DNA of 64,000 nucleotides, from the NCBI GenBank assembly GCA_035487295.1, contig DATHMH010000020.1, forward strand, positions 62,001-126,000, read 5' to 3'. The position numbers were made by a program, and so were the translations under genes. Origin of the DNA: QIAW01 sp035487295 (lineage in GTDB: Bacteria; Acidobacteriota; Terriglobia; Terriglobales; Acidobacteriaceae). The notes below the pieces were generated by a model. That model was not told where the DNA came from. It searched no databases and saw only the letters and a program-made list of their open reading frames with translations. Shown in pieces: positions 33,246-41,845 of this stretch (positions are counted from its first letter, which is position 1; every line of letters starts with the position of its first letter).

Positions 33246-34604
33246 ATGAAGAAGCTGAACCAGCTTGCCATTTGGGTACTCGCGGCCGCGGTCGCGGGTG
33301 TGGCACAGCAACCATCCACCGCACCAACCACCTCGCAACCGCCCGCGCCGGGCGCTCAACCTGGTCAGACGACCACGACGAACCAGCCGCCTGCGGCGCA
33401 ACCGCAGCAGAAGAAAGAGATCAAAGATCCTGCTGAATACAATGCCTACGTCAATGCCATGGGCGTTACTGACCCGGCCACAAAGGCAAATGCGCTGGAA
33501 CAGTTCATCACGCAATATCCCCAGAGCGTTGTTAAAGATGACGCCCTGGAGCAGCTCATGGGGGCATACCAGCAGTCGGGCAATCTGCCCAAGGCCCAGG
33601 ATGCCGCTACCCGCGTATTGCAGGTAAATCCTAACAACGTACGCGCCCTGTTGGTGCTGGCTTATAGCAAGCGTCTTTCCGCGCAATCGGGTAATGCCGC
33701 TGATGCGCCCCTGGCTCTTAAATATGGACAGCAGGGCCTGCAAGCCCTCGATACCTATACCAAGCCTGATGGTGTATCGGATACGGACTTCCAGAGACTC
33801 AAGTCCATTGCCGCCCTGGTGTTCAATGGCGCGGTAGGCATTGGGTCTCTCAACGCGAAGGATTACCCCAACGCGCAAAAATATCTTCAAACAGCGTATG
33901 AGATGGAAGTCAGCGGCAATCCTAATGATCCGGATGCATGGCTGAATGCTTACCCACTGGCAACGGCTTTTTGCAGCACCAAGCCGGTCAATCCGCAGGG
34001 ATTATGGTACGGCGCCAGAGCCATAATTTTGACCAAGAACAATCCTCAGGTCAATAGTCCTATCAGTACCTATGTGAAGCATTGCTACACTTACTACCAC
34101 GGGGAAGATACGGGATGGGATCAGCTCTTGCAGCAGGCTGCGGCCCAGCCCAATCCGCCAGCGGGATTCACTGTGGCTCCTGCTCCCACGCCGGCAGAAC
34201 AGGTCAAGAAGATTGCCGATTCCAAAGATCCCAAGCAGATGAGCTTCGACGATTGGAAGCTGATCTTTACCTACGGCGACCAGGCAACGACCGACCGTGT
34301 GTGGACTGCTATTAAAGGTACTCCGCTGGCCTTCCAGGCGCTGGTCATCCAGGCGGAAAAAGACCGGATTATCATGGCGGCAACTTACGACGGCATCCAG
34401 GACCAGAAGGCCGATACCGAAGTCGTAATGGCGGGACCGATTCCAGCAGCGAAGATGCCCAAAGTAGGGACCCAGATCGCAGTTGTGGCGACGCCAGATT
34501 CCTACGATAAGGATCCTTACATGATGCATTTGATTAACGGCAAACTCGCGGTAACGGCAGCGAGCCACCCCGCTACGCACCGGCCGGTGCACCATAAAAA
34601 ATAA
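33246..34604 (+). CDS. Secreted protein with Pro/Gln-rich linker and TPR-like helices, function unknown
   Basis: The 452-residue product has a short export signal (K-K at 2-3, hydrophobic 7-20, likely cut after G-V-A at 20). A disordered Pro/Thr/Gln linker (21-55) precedes a helical region with tetratricopeptide-like spacing (about 60-220; A-L-E-Q-F-I-T-Q-Y-P and D-A-L-E-Q-L-M-G-A-Y-Q-Q-S-G). A beta-rich C-terminal domain (about 320-440) follows, ending in a His/Lys-rich tail. ATG 33246 has GAAGGAG upstream. It has its own promoter (33097) and terminator (34625), so it is monocistronic. Proteins of this design are found in acidobacteria without known function. Confidence 0.75.
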   Translation: MKKLNQLAIWVLAAAVAGVAQQPSTAPTTSQPPAPGAQPGQTTTTNQPPAAQPQQKKEIKDPAEYNAYVNAMGVTDPATKANALEQFITQYPQSVVKDDALEQLMGAYQQSGNLPKAQDAATRVLQVNPNNVRALLVLAYSKRLSAQSGNAADAPLALKYGQQGLQALDTYTKPDGVSDTDFQRLKSIAALVFNGAVGIGSLNAKDYPNAQKYLQTAYEMEVSGNPNDPDAWLNAYPLATAFCSTKPVNPQGLWYGARAIILTKNNPQVNSPISTYVKHCYTYYHGEDTGWDQLLQQAAAQPNPPAGFTVAPAPTPAEQVKKIADSKDPKQMSFDDWKLIFTYGDQATTDRVWTAIKGTPLAFQALVIQAEKDRIIMAATYDGIQDQKADTEVVMAGPIPAAKMPKVGTQIAVVATPDSYDKDPYMMHLINGKLAVTAASHPATHRPVHHKK

Positions 34605-34624
34605 AAAAAGAAGTCGCTCCAAAA

Positions 34625-34657
34625 AAAGGCAGCCTGTGAAGGCTGCCTTTATTATTT
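34625..34657 (+). terminator. Rho-independent terminator
   Basis: AAAGGCAGCCT and AGGCTGCCTTT form a perfect 11-bp stem with a GTGA loop, ending in TTTATTATTT. It lies 20 bases after the stop of the secreted protein gene. Confidence 0.9.
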
Positions 34658-34856
34658 CGGCTGGTTGTTCTGGTTCTATGCCGCCGTTTTTTTCGACTTT
34701 TGAGCTGGCCTCTGTTGAGCCGATCTAGATAACGGCTGTGCACCGGCAGATGACCACGAATGACTTCTTTCGTCCATGCGCTGCCCTCGCCAAAAGTGCG
34801 ATAATTGGAAAGAACGATCTACGGCCAGACCCTGATCCATTCCAGGAGTTTCTTCC

Positions 34857-35660
34857 ATGGCAACAGCGACCGAGATTAAACCGCTTATCAATTACAAACT
34901 GGATGAAGGCGTGGCCGTTCTTGAGATGAACGATCCGCCCGCCAATACTTATACCTATGAGATGAACCGGCAACTGGATGACGCCATCCTGCAGGCGCGC
35001 ATGGATAACAATGCCCACGTCATCGTGCTCACCGGAGCGGGCGAAAAATTCTTCTCTGCCGGCGCCAACATACGCATGCTGGCCAGCGTAGACCCGACTT
35101 TCAAATACTACTTCTGCCTGCATGCTAATGAGACCCTGCTGCGGCTGGAGCACACGCCCAAACTGGTGATTGCCGCTCTCAACGGCCATTGCGTGGGCGG
35201 CGGGCTTGAGATTGCCATGGCGGCGGATATCCGTATTGCCCGCAGGGAGGCAGGCAAGATTGGCCTGCCTGAGGTCAACCTGGGCGTGCTGCCTGGAACC
35301 GGTGGCACACAGCGCTTGTCGCGGTTGGTTGGGAAATCCAAGGCCATCGAGCTGATGGTCACGGGCAATACCTTTTCTTTCGAAGAAGCCAAGGAGATGG
35401 GGATCATTAATGACATCTTCGAGAAAGAAAACTTCATGGAAAACATCATGGATTACGCCCGCCAATTCTGTCCGCCCAACAAAGCGGCCAAAGCTGTAGG
35501 ACGAATCAAGCGCGCAGTGCAGTCGGGCTGGGAGATTCCGATGGAATCAGCTCTGGCCCTTGAGCGCGAGAACCAGCAAATTCTTTTCCAGAGCGAAGAC
35601 GCCAAAGAGGGTTTGAACGCCTATGTGGAGAAGCGCCCGGCAACTTTCAAGGCCAAGTGA
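34857..35660 (+). CDS. Enoyl-CoA hydratase/isomerase (crotonase family), aromatic-cluster copy 1
   Basis: The 267-residue product has the crotonase fold: the oxyanion-hole segments F-F-S-A-G-A-N-I (about 65) and C-V-G-G-G-L-E-I-A-M-A (about 113), and the glutamate-bearing G-L-P-E-V-N-L-G-V-L-P-G-T-G-G-T-Q (about 138-154), so both usual catalytic glutamates have candidates. The C-terminal A-Y-V-E-K-R-P-A-T-F-K-A-K matches typical hydratases. ATG 34857 follows CCAGGAGT. It is the first gene of the aromatic block and precedes the BoxB-like oxygenase by 140 bases. In that setting it may hydrate or open a ring-derived CoA ester; the exact step is inferred. Confidence 0.88.
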   Translation: MATATEIKPLINYKLDEGVAVLEMNDPPANTYTYEMNRQLDDAILQARMDNNAHVIVLTGAGEKFFSAGANIRMLASVDPTFKYYFCLHANETLLRLEHTPKLVIAALNGHCVGGGLEIAMAADIRIARREAGKIGLPEVNLGVLPGTGGTQRLSRLVGKSKAIELMVTGNTFSFEEAKEMGIINDIFEKENFMENIMDYARQFCPPNKAAKAVGRIKRAVQSGWEIPMESALALERENQQILFQSEDAKEGLNAYVEKRPATFKAK

Positions 35661-35800
35661 TGTGAGCACTACCGTGGAAGAGAAGGGCTAATGTGTTGAG
35701 CTTTAGCCTTGAAAACAATTTCGCTTCAGGGTGAAAAGTTTTTGGCATGCCGCGCATCTAACTTTGTAATCTTATCGACGAACGCAGAACGGAGATCCCC

Positions 35801-36985
35801 ATGGCTTCCATGCTAAAGATTGGCACCTTTGGTGATTGGGTCGGATTATTTGAAGATTGGCGCAGGGAGATCGGGGTGAATCCAAAGGAAGTCTCCGAAT
35901 TCAAATTTGAGACCCTCTACGGCGCCATCGAGACGGTCGAAATCCAGTTTGGCCACTACAAGGGCCAGCGCAAGTGGGAGAACCTGCGCAAAGTCCCCAC
36001 GCAGAACATGCGCGATGCGCTCATGAACCTGATCGTCTACCAGGGCGATACCGAGTTTGCCAGCGTCGAGCAGCAACGCTTCCTGTTCAACTCCGCACCC
36101 AGCGAATATGATCGCCGCGCCCTTACCCGCGTCATGATCGAAGAGATGCGCCACGGCTGGCAAATGTGCGCGCTGCTTATCGAGCACTTCGGGCACTCGG
36201 GCAAGGTCGAGGCGCAAAAAATGCTCGAGCGCCGCGCCTTCGAGAATAAGCGCCTGCTCGGGTCATTTAACGAAGATGTGGACAACTGGCTCGATTTCTT
36301 CTGTTACACCGATTTCGTAGACCGCGACGGCAAGTTCCAACTCCAGATGCTGAAGTATTCCGCCTTTGCGCCGCTGGGCCGATCGATGTCGTACATGCTG
36401 CGGGAAGAGGCTTTCCACATGGGCACGGGCAACACCGGCCTGCAACGCATTGCTGAAGCAGGCGTGGTGCCGGGCTGGCTGATGCAGAAATATCTGAACA
36501 AGTGGATCTCAAGCGCCTACGACCTGTTCGGCACTGACCACTCTTCTTCCGCACACTGGGCTTACGTGTGGGGGCTGAAGGGACGCTACGACGAACCCAA
36601 GAACCAGATGCAGGCCGAGCTTGATGACCTGAACGATTACAACCGCCAGTTGTACCGCGATGAAGTTTCCACTCTGATTGCGCGCATCAGCGCAGGGCAG
36701 GGAAAGGGACAGCCCGAACTCTACACTCCTAATATTAAGTTTAACCGCCACATCGGGCGCTATGCCGGGCAGAAGTTCCACTCGCGAAACGGCGAGCCCA
36801 TGGATGACCGCTCTTACCAGGAGCATCTGGAAGAATTCATGCCCGGCCCCAAGGACCGCAAACTGCTGCTCGATATCCTCGGGGCGGAGAAGAAATGGAT
36901 TACTCCACGCGACGGCGTGCGCGATCCGCTGGAGACGATTGGTGAGCCGCGCAAGTCGGCCATGACCACGCCGATTATTAATTGA
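35801..36985 (+). CDS. BoxB/PaaA-like di-iron oxygenase (putative benzoyl-CoA epoxidase)
   Basis: The 394-residue product belongs to the ferritin-like di-iron family of ring-CoA epoxidases. Iron-ligand helices are visible: Q-G-D-T-E-F-A-S-V-E-Q-Q-R (about 86-98, a stretch shared with BoxB), E-E-M-R-H-G-W (about 122-128) and R-E-E-A-F-H-M-G-T-G (about 206-215), two of them of E-x-x-H type. It is about 80 residues shorter than Azoarcus-type BoxB. The benzoyl-CoA epoxidation role is known for BoxB with its reductase BoxA, but no boxA-like gene is here. With flanking crotonases the context supports ring epoxidation and cleavage; the true substrate (benzoyl-CoA, phenylacetyl-CoA or another) is not settled. 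Confidence 0.8.
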   Translation: MASMLKIGTFGDWVGLFEDWRREIGVNPKEVSEFKFETLYGAIETVEIQFGHYKGQRKWENLRKVPTQNMRDALMNLIVYQGDTEFASVEQQRFLFNSAPSEYDRRALTRVMIEEMRHGWQMCALLIEHFGHSGKVEAQKMLERRAFENKRLLGSFNEDVDNWLDFFCYTDFVDRDGKFQLQMLKYSAFAPLGRSMSYMLREEAFHMGTGNTGLQRIAEAGVVPGWLMQKYLNKWISSAYDLFGTDHSSSAHWAYVWGLKGRYDEPKNQMQAELDDLNDYNRQLYRDEVSTLIARISAGQGKGQPELYTPNIKFNRHIGRYAGQKFHSRNGEPMDDRSYQEHLEEFMPGPKDRKLLLDILGAEKKWITPRDGVRDPLETIGEPRKSAMTTPIIN

Positions 36986-37118
36986 ATCATTGATTCATCG
37001 GATCATTGGGTCATTGCCTGATTGTGATGTTCGCTCCGTTGTAATTTCCTCAAATGATGATGAAATGACTCAATGAATCAATGACCCAATGATTCAATTC
37101 CTTGTGTCTCTGTGGTTC
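36982..37118. repeat. Inverted CATTGGGTCATTG phrase repeats and a GTCTCTGTGG repeat
   Basis: Just after the oxygenase stop, 36982-37020 carries TCATTGATTCATC and GATCATTGGGTCATTG. 37061-37100 carries the reverse-complement phrases ATGACTCAATGAATC and ATGACCCAATGATTCAA. The two can pair into a long hairpin. 37101-37118 then carries the reverse of the CCACAGAGACAC phrase. The same two families sit together at 26151-26355. Confidence 0.7.
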
Positions 37119-37129
37119 AATAGCTTTAG

Positions 37130-37903
37130 ATGGCAACAACCTATAAGTCCAATCGATTAAACCTCGAATCTTCCGTCGCCAGAATTACTCTGGCCAATCC
37201 TCCGCAGAACGTCATTGACATCCCCATGATGGAAGAGCTTGCCCGAACTCTGGGCCACCTCGAGCAACAGGCCGCAATTTCTACCATCATCTTCTGCGGC
37301 AGCGAGCAGCATTTTTCCGCCGGCGTGGATGTGGCGGCGCATACTCCAGACAAAGTCCGTGAAATGCTTGCCAAATTTCACGCCGTCATCCGCGCCATCG
37401 TGGCTTCAAAGAAAGTGACCATAGCGATGGTGCGGGGCAACTGCCTGGGCGGCGGGGCTGAGCTGGCCATGGTATGCGACATGGTTTTTACCGCACGCGA
37501 TGCCCATTGGGCCTTCCCTGAAATTAAGCTGGGATGCTTTCCACCTGTTGCCTCAGTTGGCTTGGCGGCCCTCGTTGGCCAGAAGCGGGCTGCAGAGATG
37601 ATCTTGACCGGGCGCCAGATTTCGGGCGCAGAAGCCCTGGCCATAGGACTGGCCAACGCCGCCGTTGATAATGATGGACTAGCGGGGGTGGTAAATGAGA
37701 CGGTTGAGCGCCTTTCTAAACTGAGTCCCGCATCCCTGGCGGTAACTAAAAAAGCGGTGTACTGTTGGGACGCGATGCATTTTGAGAAAGGCCTCGCCCG
37801 CGCTGAGCAGATTTATCTAGAAGAGCTGATGAAGACCGAGGACGCACAAGAGGGAATTAAGGCCTGGCTGGAGAAGCGAACGCCGATGTGGAAGGCAAAA
37901 TGA
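37130..37903 (+). CDS. Enoyl-CoA hydratase/isomerase (crotonase family), aromatic-cluster copy 2
   Basis: The 257-residue product is a crotonase: H-F-S-A-G-V-D-V-A-A-H (about 63-73) and N-C-L-G-G-G-A-E-L-A-M-V (about 104-115) form the oxyanion hole. The next catalytic region reads F-P-E-I-K-L-G-C-F-P-P-V-A-S, where the glycines after P-P are replaced, a variant seen in cyclohexadienecarbonyl-CoA hydratase-like members. Its last codon overlaps the start of the cupin gene (ATGA). It is part of the oxygenase cluster and its divergence from copy 1 suggests a different step. Confidence 0.87.
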   Translation: MATTYKSNRLNLESSVARITLANPPQNVIDIPMMEELARTLGHLEQQAAISTIIFCGSEQHFSAGVDVAAHTPDKVREMLAKFHAVIRAIVASKKVTIAMVRGNCLGGGAELAMVCDMVFTARDAHWAFPEIKLGCFPPVASVGLAALVGQKRAAEMILTGRQISGAEALAIGLANAAVDNDGLAGVVNETVERLSKLSPASLAVTKKAVYCWDAMHFEKGLARAEQIYLEELMKTEDAQEGIKAWLEKRTPMWKAK

Positions 37904-38244
37904 TTAAAAACGCCCAAAACTCCGAACACTACACCTGGGGCAGCAACTGCGATGGATGGCATCTGGTCAAAGATGGCAAGCTGAGTGTGATCTATGAGCG
38001 CATGCTGCCGGGAACATCGGAGGCGCGGCACTATCACAACCAGGCCCAGCAGTTCTTTTTTGTCTTGGAGGGCACTGCGATTTTGGAATTGGAAGGGAAA
38101 GAATTGACACTCAACCGGCACGATGGGATTCACGTCTCACCGGGGCAAGCGCATCGGATATTCAACAGATCTGCAAACGATTTGCTGTTTCTAGTAATTT
38201 CGCAACCGCCTTCTCATGGCGACCGAACCAACATAGAAAGCTGA
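37900..38244 (+). CDS. Cupin-domain protein
   Basis: The 114-residue product is a single small cupin. Motif 1 is G-T-S-E-A-R-H-Y-H-N-Q-A-Q-Q-F-F-F-V-L-E-G (about 38-58), with two histidines and a glutamine/glutamate set for metal binding. Motif 2 is H-D-G-I-H-V-S-P-G-Q-A-H-R (about 80-92). ATG 37900 overlaps the preceding crotonase stop by 4 bases, so translation is coupled. It may be a small dioxygenase, isomerase or metabolite-binding protein of the aromatic pathway. Confidence 0.82.
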   Translation: MIKNAQNSEHYTWGSNCDGWHLVKDGKLSVIYERMLPGTSEARHYHNQAQQFFFVLEGTAILELEGKELTLNRHDGIHVSPGQAHRIFNRSANDLLFLVISQPPSHGDRTNIES

Positions 38245-38249
38245 ATCAC

Positions 38250-38573
38250 ATGGATTACGAAATCCCAGCGAATGAACTCAAAACCAGGCTCGACGCCACC
38301 GAGCCTCTCATAATCCTCGATGTTCGTGAGCCCTGGGAATACGCTACAGCACATATCGAGGGAAGCAAACATATCCCGATGGGCGATGTGCCTTCACGCG
38401 CCCACCAGGAACTCGATCCGGAGGAACATATTGTCGTAATTTGCCATCATGGGGTGCGTTCCTTAAAGGTGGCCTACTGGCTGCGGCAGCAGGGATTTGA
38501 GAAAGCGCAGTCTTTGCAGGGTGGCATTGACCATTGGTCACACACCATTGATTCCAAAATACCCGTTTATTGA
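38250..38573 (+). CDS. Single-domain rhodanese-like sulfurtransferase
   Basis: The 107-residue product is one rhodanese domain: I-I-L-D-V-R-E-P-W-E-Y (about 21-31), H-I-E-G-S-K-H-I-P, and the active-site loop C-H-H-G-V-R-S (about 64-70) with the reactive cysteine present. It ends G-G-I-D-H-W. It starts 5 bases after the cupin stop. Rhodaneses near molybdenum hydroxylases sometimes help sulfurate the cofactor; whether this one serves the hydroxybenzoyl-CoA reductase genes 120 bases downstream is a hypothesis. Confidence 0.88.
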   Translation: MDYEIPANELKTRLDATEPLIILDVREPWEYATAHIEGSKHIPMGDVPSRAHQELDPEEHIVVICHHGVRSLKVAYWLRQQGFEKAQSLQGGIDHWSHTIDSKIPVY

Positions 38574-38692
38574 TGTACCAACGCATCGCCCACCCAGCTA
38601 AAGGAATGAGTAAACTCTTAGCAGTACAATTAGCTTTGGAAGCGACAATGAAATCGCACCAGCCAGAGGCTAGCAGCTAGTAGCTGTCTTAA

Positions 38693-39181
38693 ATGCCCAA
38701 ACAACTCATCCAGCTTCGCGTCAATGGCCGCAGCCACGAAATTGCTGTCGAGCCCAGCGCATTGCTCCTCGATTGTCTTCGTCAGGATTTGCAGCTTACC
38801 GGCTCCAAGCGTGGTTGTGATGATTCCTCATGCGGCGCCTGCACCGTACAGATCGATGGTATTCCAATGCTTGCCTGCACCATGCTGGCGGCAAGCTATC
38901 AGGAGCGCGAGATCACGACCATCGAAGGCGTGGCCGAGCACGGCTGCCTGGCGGCGATCCAGAAGGCTTATGGCGAGTGGGGAGGAGCGCAGTGCGGCTT
39001 CTGCACTCCCGGGTTCATCATGACAGTGAAGGCGTTGCTGGCGCATAATCCCGAGCCCAGCGATGAGGAGATTCGCCACGCCCTCAGCGGGAACCTGTGC
39101 CGCTGCACCGGATACACCCAGATGTTCCAGGCAATCAGGTCGGCAATCGAGGCCGAACAGAAGGGACTCGCAGCGAAATGA
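38693..39181 (+). CDS. hcrC: 4-Hydroxybenzoyl-CoA reductase type, [2Fe-2S] subunit
   Basis: This 162-residue electron-transfer subunit of the xanthine oxidase family carries two [2Fe-2S] clusters. The plant-ferredoxin-like motif is G-C-D-D-S-S-C-G-A-C-T-V with a later C (L-A-C-T), about residues 42-65. The helical-domain motif is C-G-F-C-T-P-G-F (about 102-109) with L-C-R-C-T-G-Y (about 135-141). It leads a reductase operon with hcrA and hcrB. The start ATG 38693 has no strong ribosome site and follows a TAGC-type phrase (38665-38689). Confidence 0.88.
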   Translation: MPKQLIQLRVNGRSHEIAVEPSALLLDCLRQDLQLTGSKRGCDDSSCGACTVQIDGIPMLACTMLAASYQEREITTIEGVAEHGCLAAIQKAYGEWGGAQCGFCTPGFIMTVKALLAHNPEPSDEEIRHALSGNLCRCTGYTQMFQAIRSAIEAEQKGLAAK

Positions 39182-39190
39182 TTTACTCAC

Positions 39191-39252
39191 CACGGAGGCA
39201 CGGAGACACGGAGAAGACAATTGGTTTTACTCCGTGCCTCCGTGCCTCCGTG
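39191..39252. repeat. Inverted pair of CACGGAGGC phrase repeats between hcrC and hcrA
   Basis: Two 23-base arms (39191-39213 and 39230-39252) made of CACGGAGG/CCTCCGTG units are reverse complements at 21 of 23 positions and enclose 16 bases. They would form a very stable hairpin in the 90-base gap between the two genes. The phrase family recurs at 26151, 53372 and 56783. Confidence 0.8.
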
Positions 39253-39271
39253 GTTCAATTTGGTGTTATCC

Positions 39272-41845
39272 ATGTCTGAATTCTCGGTCATCGGCAAGCG
39301 CATCGCGCTCATTGACGCTGCCGGTAAGACCACCGGCCAGGGCAAATACACGGACGACCTCTCGCTGCCTGGAATGCTGATCGGGAAGATTCTGCACTCG
39401 CCCCGCCCTCATGCTCGAATCAAGAAGGTTGATGCCTCGCGTGCGCTGGCGCTTGAGGGTGTCGTCGCGGTGGTTACCGGAGAAGACGCTCCTAACCAAT
39501 ACGGCATTCTTCCCGTGGGGCACGATGAGACCGCTCTCGCCGTGGATAAAGTCCGCTACATCGGAGACAACGTGGCCTGCGTGTGCGCGGTTACCGAGGC
39601 CATTGCGGAAAAAGCGCTGGAGTTGATTGACGTTGAGTATGAAGTGCTGCCGGCGTGGTTCAATCCAGAAGAGGCCATGAAGGCCGAGAGCGATCTGATC
39701 CATGAGCACAAGGCAAAAAATATTGAGAAAGAATATCACCACGTCTTCGGCGAGCCCGACCGCGCTCTGGCCCAGGCTGACCATGTTATCGAAGCTCGCT
39801 ACATCGCTAATGAGGTGACGCACGCCGCCATGGAGCCGCACTCCACCCTGGCCAGCTTTGAATATGACTCGCAGACCGGCCAGACCGGACGCCTCACCGT
39901 TTGGTCTTCCACCCAAGTTCCATATTACCTGCAGCACAAGCTCTCTATCGTTTTGGATCTGCCCATGTCGCAGATTCGCGTGATCAAACCGCTGGTGGGC
40001 GGCGGCTTTGGCGGCAAAAGCGAAGTCATTCCGCTCGAGATCATCGCCGCTGTGGGAGCGCGTAAAGCAAAAGCGCCGGTCAAAATCACTTATACCCGGG
40101 AAGAAGTTTTCTGGGCGCATCGCGGACGTCCGCGCACCATCGTCGATCTCAAAACGGGAATGCGAAAAGACGGACGCATTACCGCCGTTGCCGCCAAAGT
40201 CATACAGGATGGCGGCGCCTATTGCTCCTACGGCGTCGTGACCATTCTCTATTCCGGCGCGCTGCTGAATGCGATTTATGACATTTCCAACGTGCGTTTT
40301 GACGGTTACCGCGTCCTGACTAATAAACCGGCGTGCGGCGCCATGCGCGGACACGGAACCGTCAACGTCCGCTTTGCCTTCGAGTCGCAGCTCGATGAGC
40401 TGTGCGCCAAGCTGGGCAAAGATCCTGCTGAGGTACGCCGCATCAATCTGCTGCGTGCGCCTTGCATCACGGTCAACGGCCTGCGGGTGCAGAGCTATGG
40501 GCTGCCGGAGTGCCTGGAAAAAGTAATGGACCGCTCCGGATGGCGGGCGCGCAAGGTGAAACTAAGCCGCTCGCGCGGGCTGGGAATCGCGTGCAGCCAC
40601 TATGTTTCCGGCGCAGCCAATTCGATCATCCGCTCTGACATGCCGCACTCGACAGTCAACATCAAAGTAGACCGTGACGGTGGAGTCGTGGTTTACACTG
40701 GCGCCTCTGAGATTGGCCAGGGTTCGGACACTATGGTCGCCCAGGTTGTGGCCGAGGCCCTGGGCTGCACGCTGCAACGGATAAAAATAATCGCCGCCGA
40801 TACCGATCTCACACCCGTAGACATCGGCTCTTACTCCAGCCGCGTGACTTTCATGAACGGCAACGCGGCATTGCAGGCAGCCAAAGAAATCCGGCAAAAG
40901 ATAACCACCGCTGCCGCAAAACAATTGAATTGTGCTGCGGAAGAAATAATCATTCGCGACGACCAGGTCACCAAGCGCGGAAACAACAGCGTTGCGCTAC
41001 CGACCGAAGCTGCCGGCTCGCCGGGCGCGTCTGGCCGCGTCGAAGGACAAATCCTGCGCGGCTCAGTGCAGCAACAACGCAAAGACGATGCTCCGCGCGA
41101 CAGCATGAGCTTTGAAGAAGCCGTGGTCGAGGCCATCAACTTCCACGGCATGCTGACCGGCGCCGGCTCCTACACGCCTCCGCAAGAGGCAAAGGGTGGA
41201 AAGTTTAAGGGCGCGGGTGTGGGACCATCGCCGGCGTACTCTTATTCCGCTCAGGTTGCCGACGTGAGCGTAGATGAGGAAACCGGCCAGGTTACAGTCC
41301 ACAAAATTTGGGCGGCGCATGACTGCGGCCGCGCCCTGAATCCAGTTTCGGTTGAGGGACAAATCATCGGCTCTGTCTGGATGGGCCTTGGGCAAGCGCT
41401 GCAGGAGGAGATGGTCTGGAAAGACGGCCTGCTCATCAATCCCGGGCTTCTGGAATACCGTTCGCCTTCGGCCGCTGAATCGCCGGAGGTGGAAGCTATT
41501 ATTGTGGAGAGCATCGATCCGGAAGGGCCATTCGGCGCCAAAGAGGCCAGCGAAGGGTCGTTGGCGGCCGTGATCCCCGCCATTGCCAATGCCATTTACG
41601 ATGCGGTGGGAGTCCGGCTGCGCGAAGCTCCTTTCACGCCCGAACGCGTCCTGGCTGCGCTGCGAGCAAAACGATCAACCAGCAAGAAGATCGATTTGAC
41701 CAGCCACGTTGATCCTACCGCTCCGATGCATTTCCGTGAACACGGCGGCTCACTTTGCCACAAAGGCCGTGGGCCCGAACGACATCCCCACGATCCCGCG
41801 CGGCGGATTGAGACAAGTGAGACGCGCTCCGGAGGCGATGAATAG
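39272..41845 (+). CDS. hcrA: 4-Hydroxybenzoyl-CoA reductase type, molybdenum subunit
   Basis: The 857-residue product is the large molybdopterin subunit of the xanthine oxidase family, which here is expected to remove the ring hydroxyl of a hydroxybenzoyl-CoA. Visible are the N-terminal aldehyde-oxidase hammerhead domain (G-K-Y-T-D-D, H-S-P-R-P-H-A, about 20-60), G-G-G-F-G-G-K (about 249-255), the P-A-C-G-A-M-R-G-H-G active-site loop (about 351-360), G-Q-G-S-D-T (about 485) and the base-bearing F-G-A-K-E-A-S-E-G near residue 755. ATG 39272 was chosen as the conserved start; the frame before it runs into the repeat hairpin. A low-complexity insert lies about 575-595. The C-terminus has about 60 extra polar residues. 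Its stop overlaps the next start. Confidence 0.88.
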   Translation: MSEFSVIGKRIALIDAAGKTTGQGKYTDDLSLPGMLIGKILHSPRPHARIKKVDASRALALEGVVAVVTGEDAPNQYGILPVGHDETALAVDKVRYIGDNVACVCAVTEAIAEKALELIDVEYEVLPAWFNPEEAMKAESDLIHEHKAKNIEKEYHHVFGEPDRALAQADHVIEARYIANEVTHAAMEPHSTLASFEYDSQTGQTGRLTVWSSTQVPYYLQHKLSIVLDLPMSQIRVIKPLVGGGFGGKSEVIPLEIIAAVGARKAKAPVKITYTREEVFWAHRGRPRTIVDLKTGMRKDGRITAVAAKVIQDGGAYCSYGVVTILYSGALLNAIYDISNVRFDGYRVLTNKPACGAMRGHGTVNVRFAFESQLDELCAKLGKDPAEVRRINLLRAPCITVNGLRVQSYGLPECLEKVMDRSGWRARKVKLSRSRGLGIACSHYVSGAANSIIRSDMPHSTVNIKVDRDGGVVVYTGASEIGQGSDTMVAQVVAEALGCTLQRIKIIAADTDLTPVDIGSYSSRVTFMNGNAALQAAKEIRQKITTAAAKQLNCAAEEIIIRDDQVTKRGNNSVALPTEAAGSPGASGRVEGQILRGSVQQQRKDDAPRDSMSFEEAVVEAINFHGMLTGAGSYTPPQEAKGGKFKGAGVGPSPAYSYSAQVADVSVDEETGQVTVHKIWAAHDCGRALNPVSVEGQIIGSVWMGLGQALQEEMVWKDGLLINPGLLEYRSPSAAESPEVEAIIVESIDPEGPFGAKEASEGSLAAVIPAIANAIYDAVGVRLREAPFTPERVLAALRAKRSTSKKIDLTSHVDPTAPMHFREHGGSLCHKGRGPERHPHDPARRIETSETRSGGDE

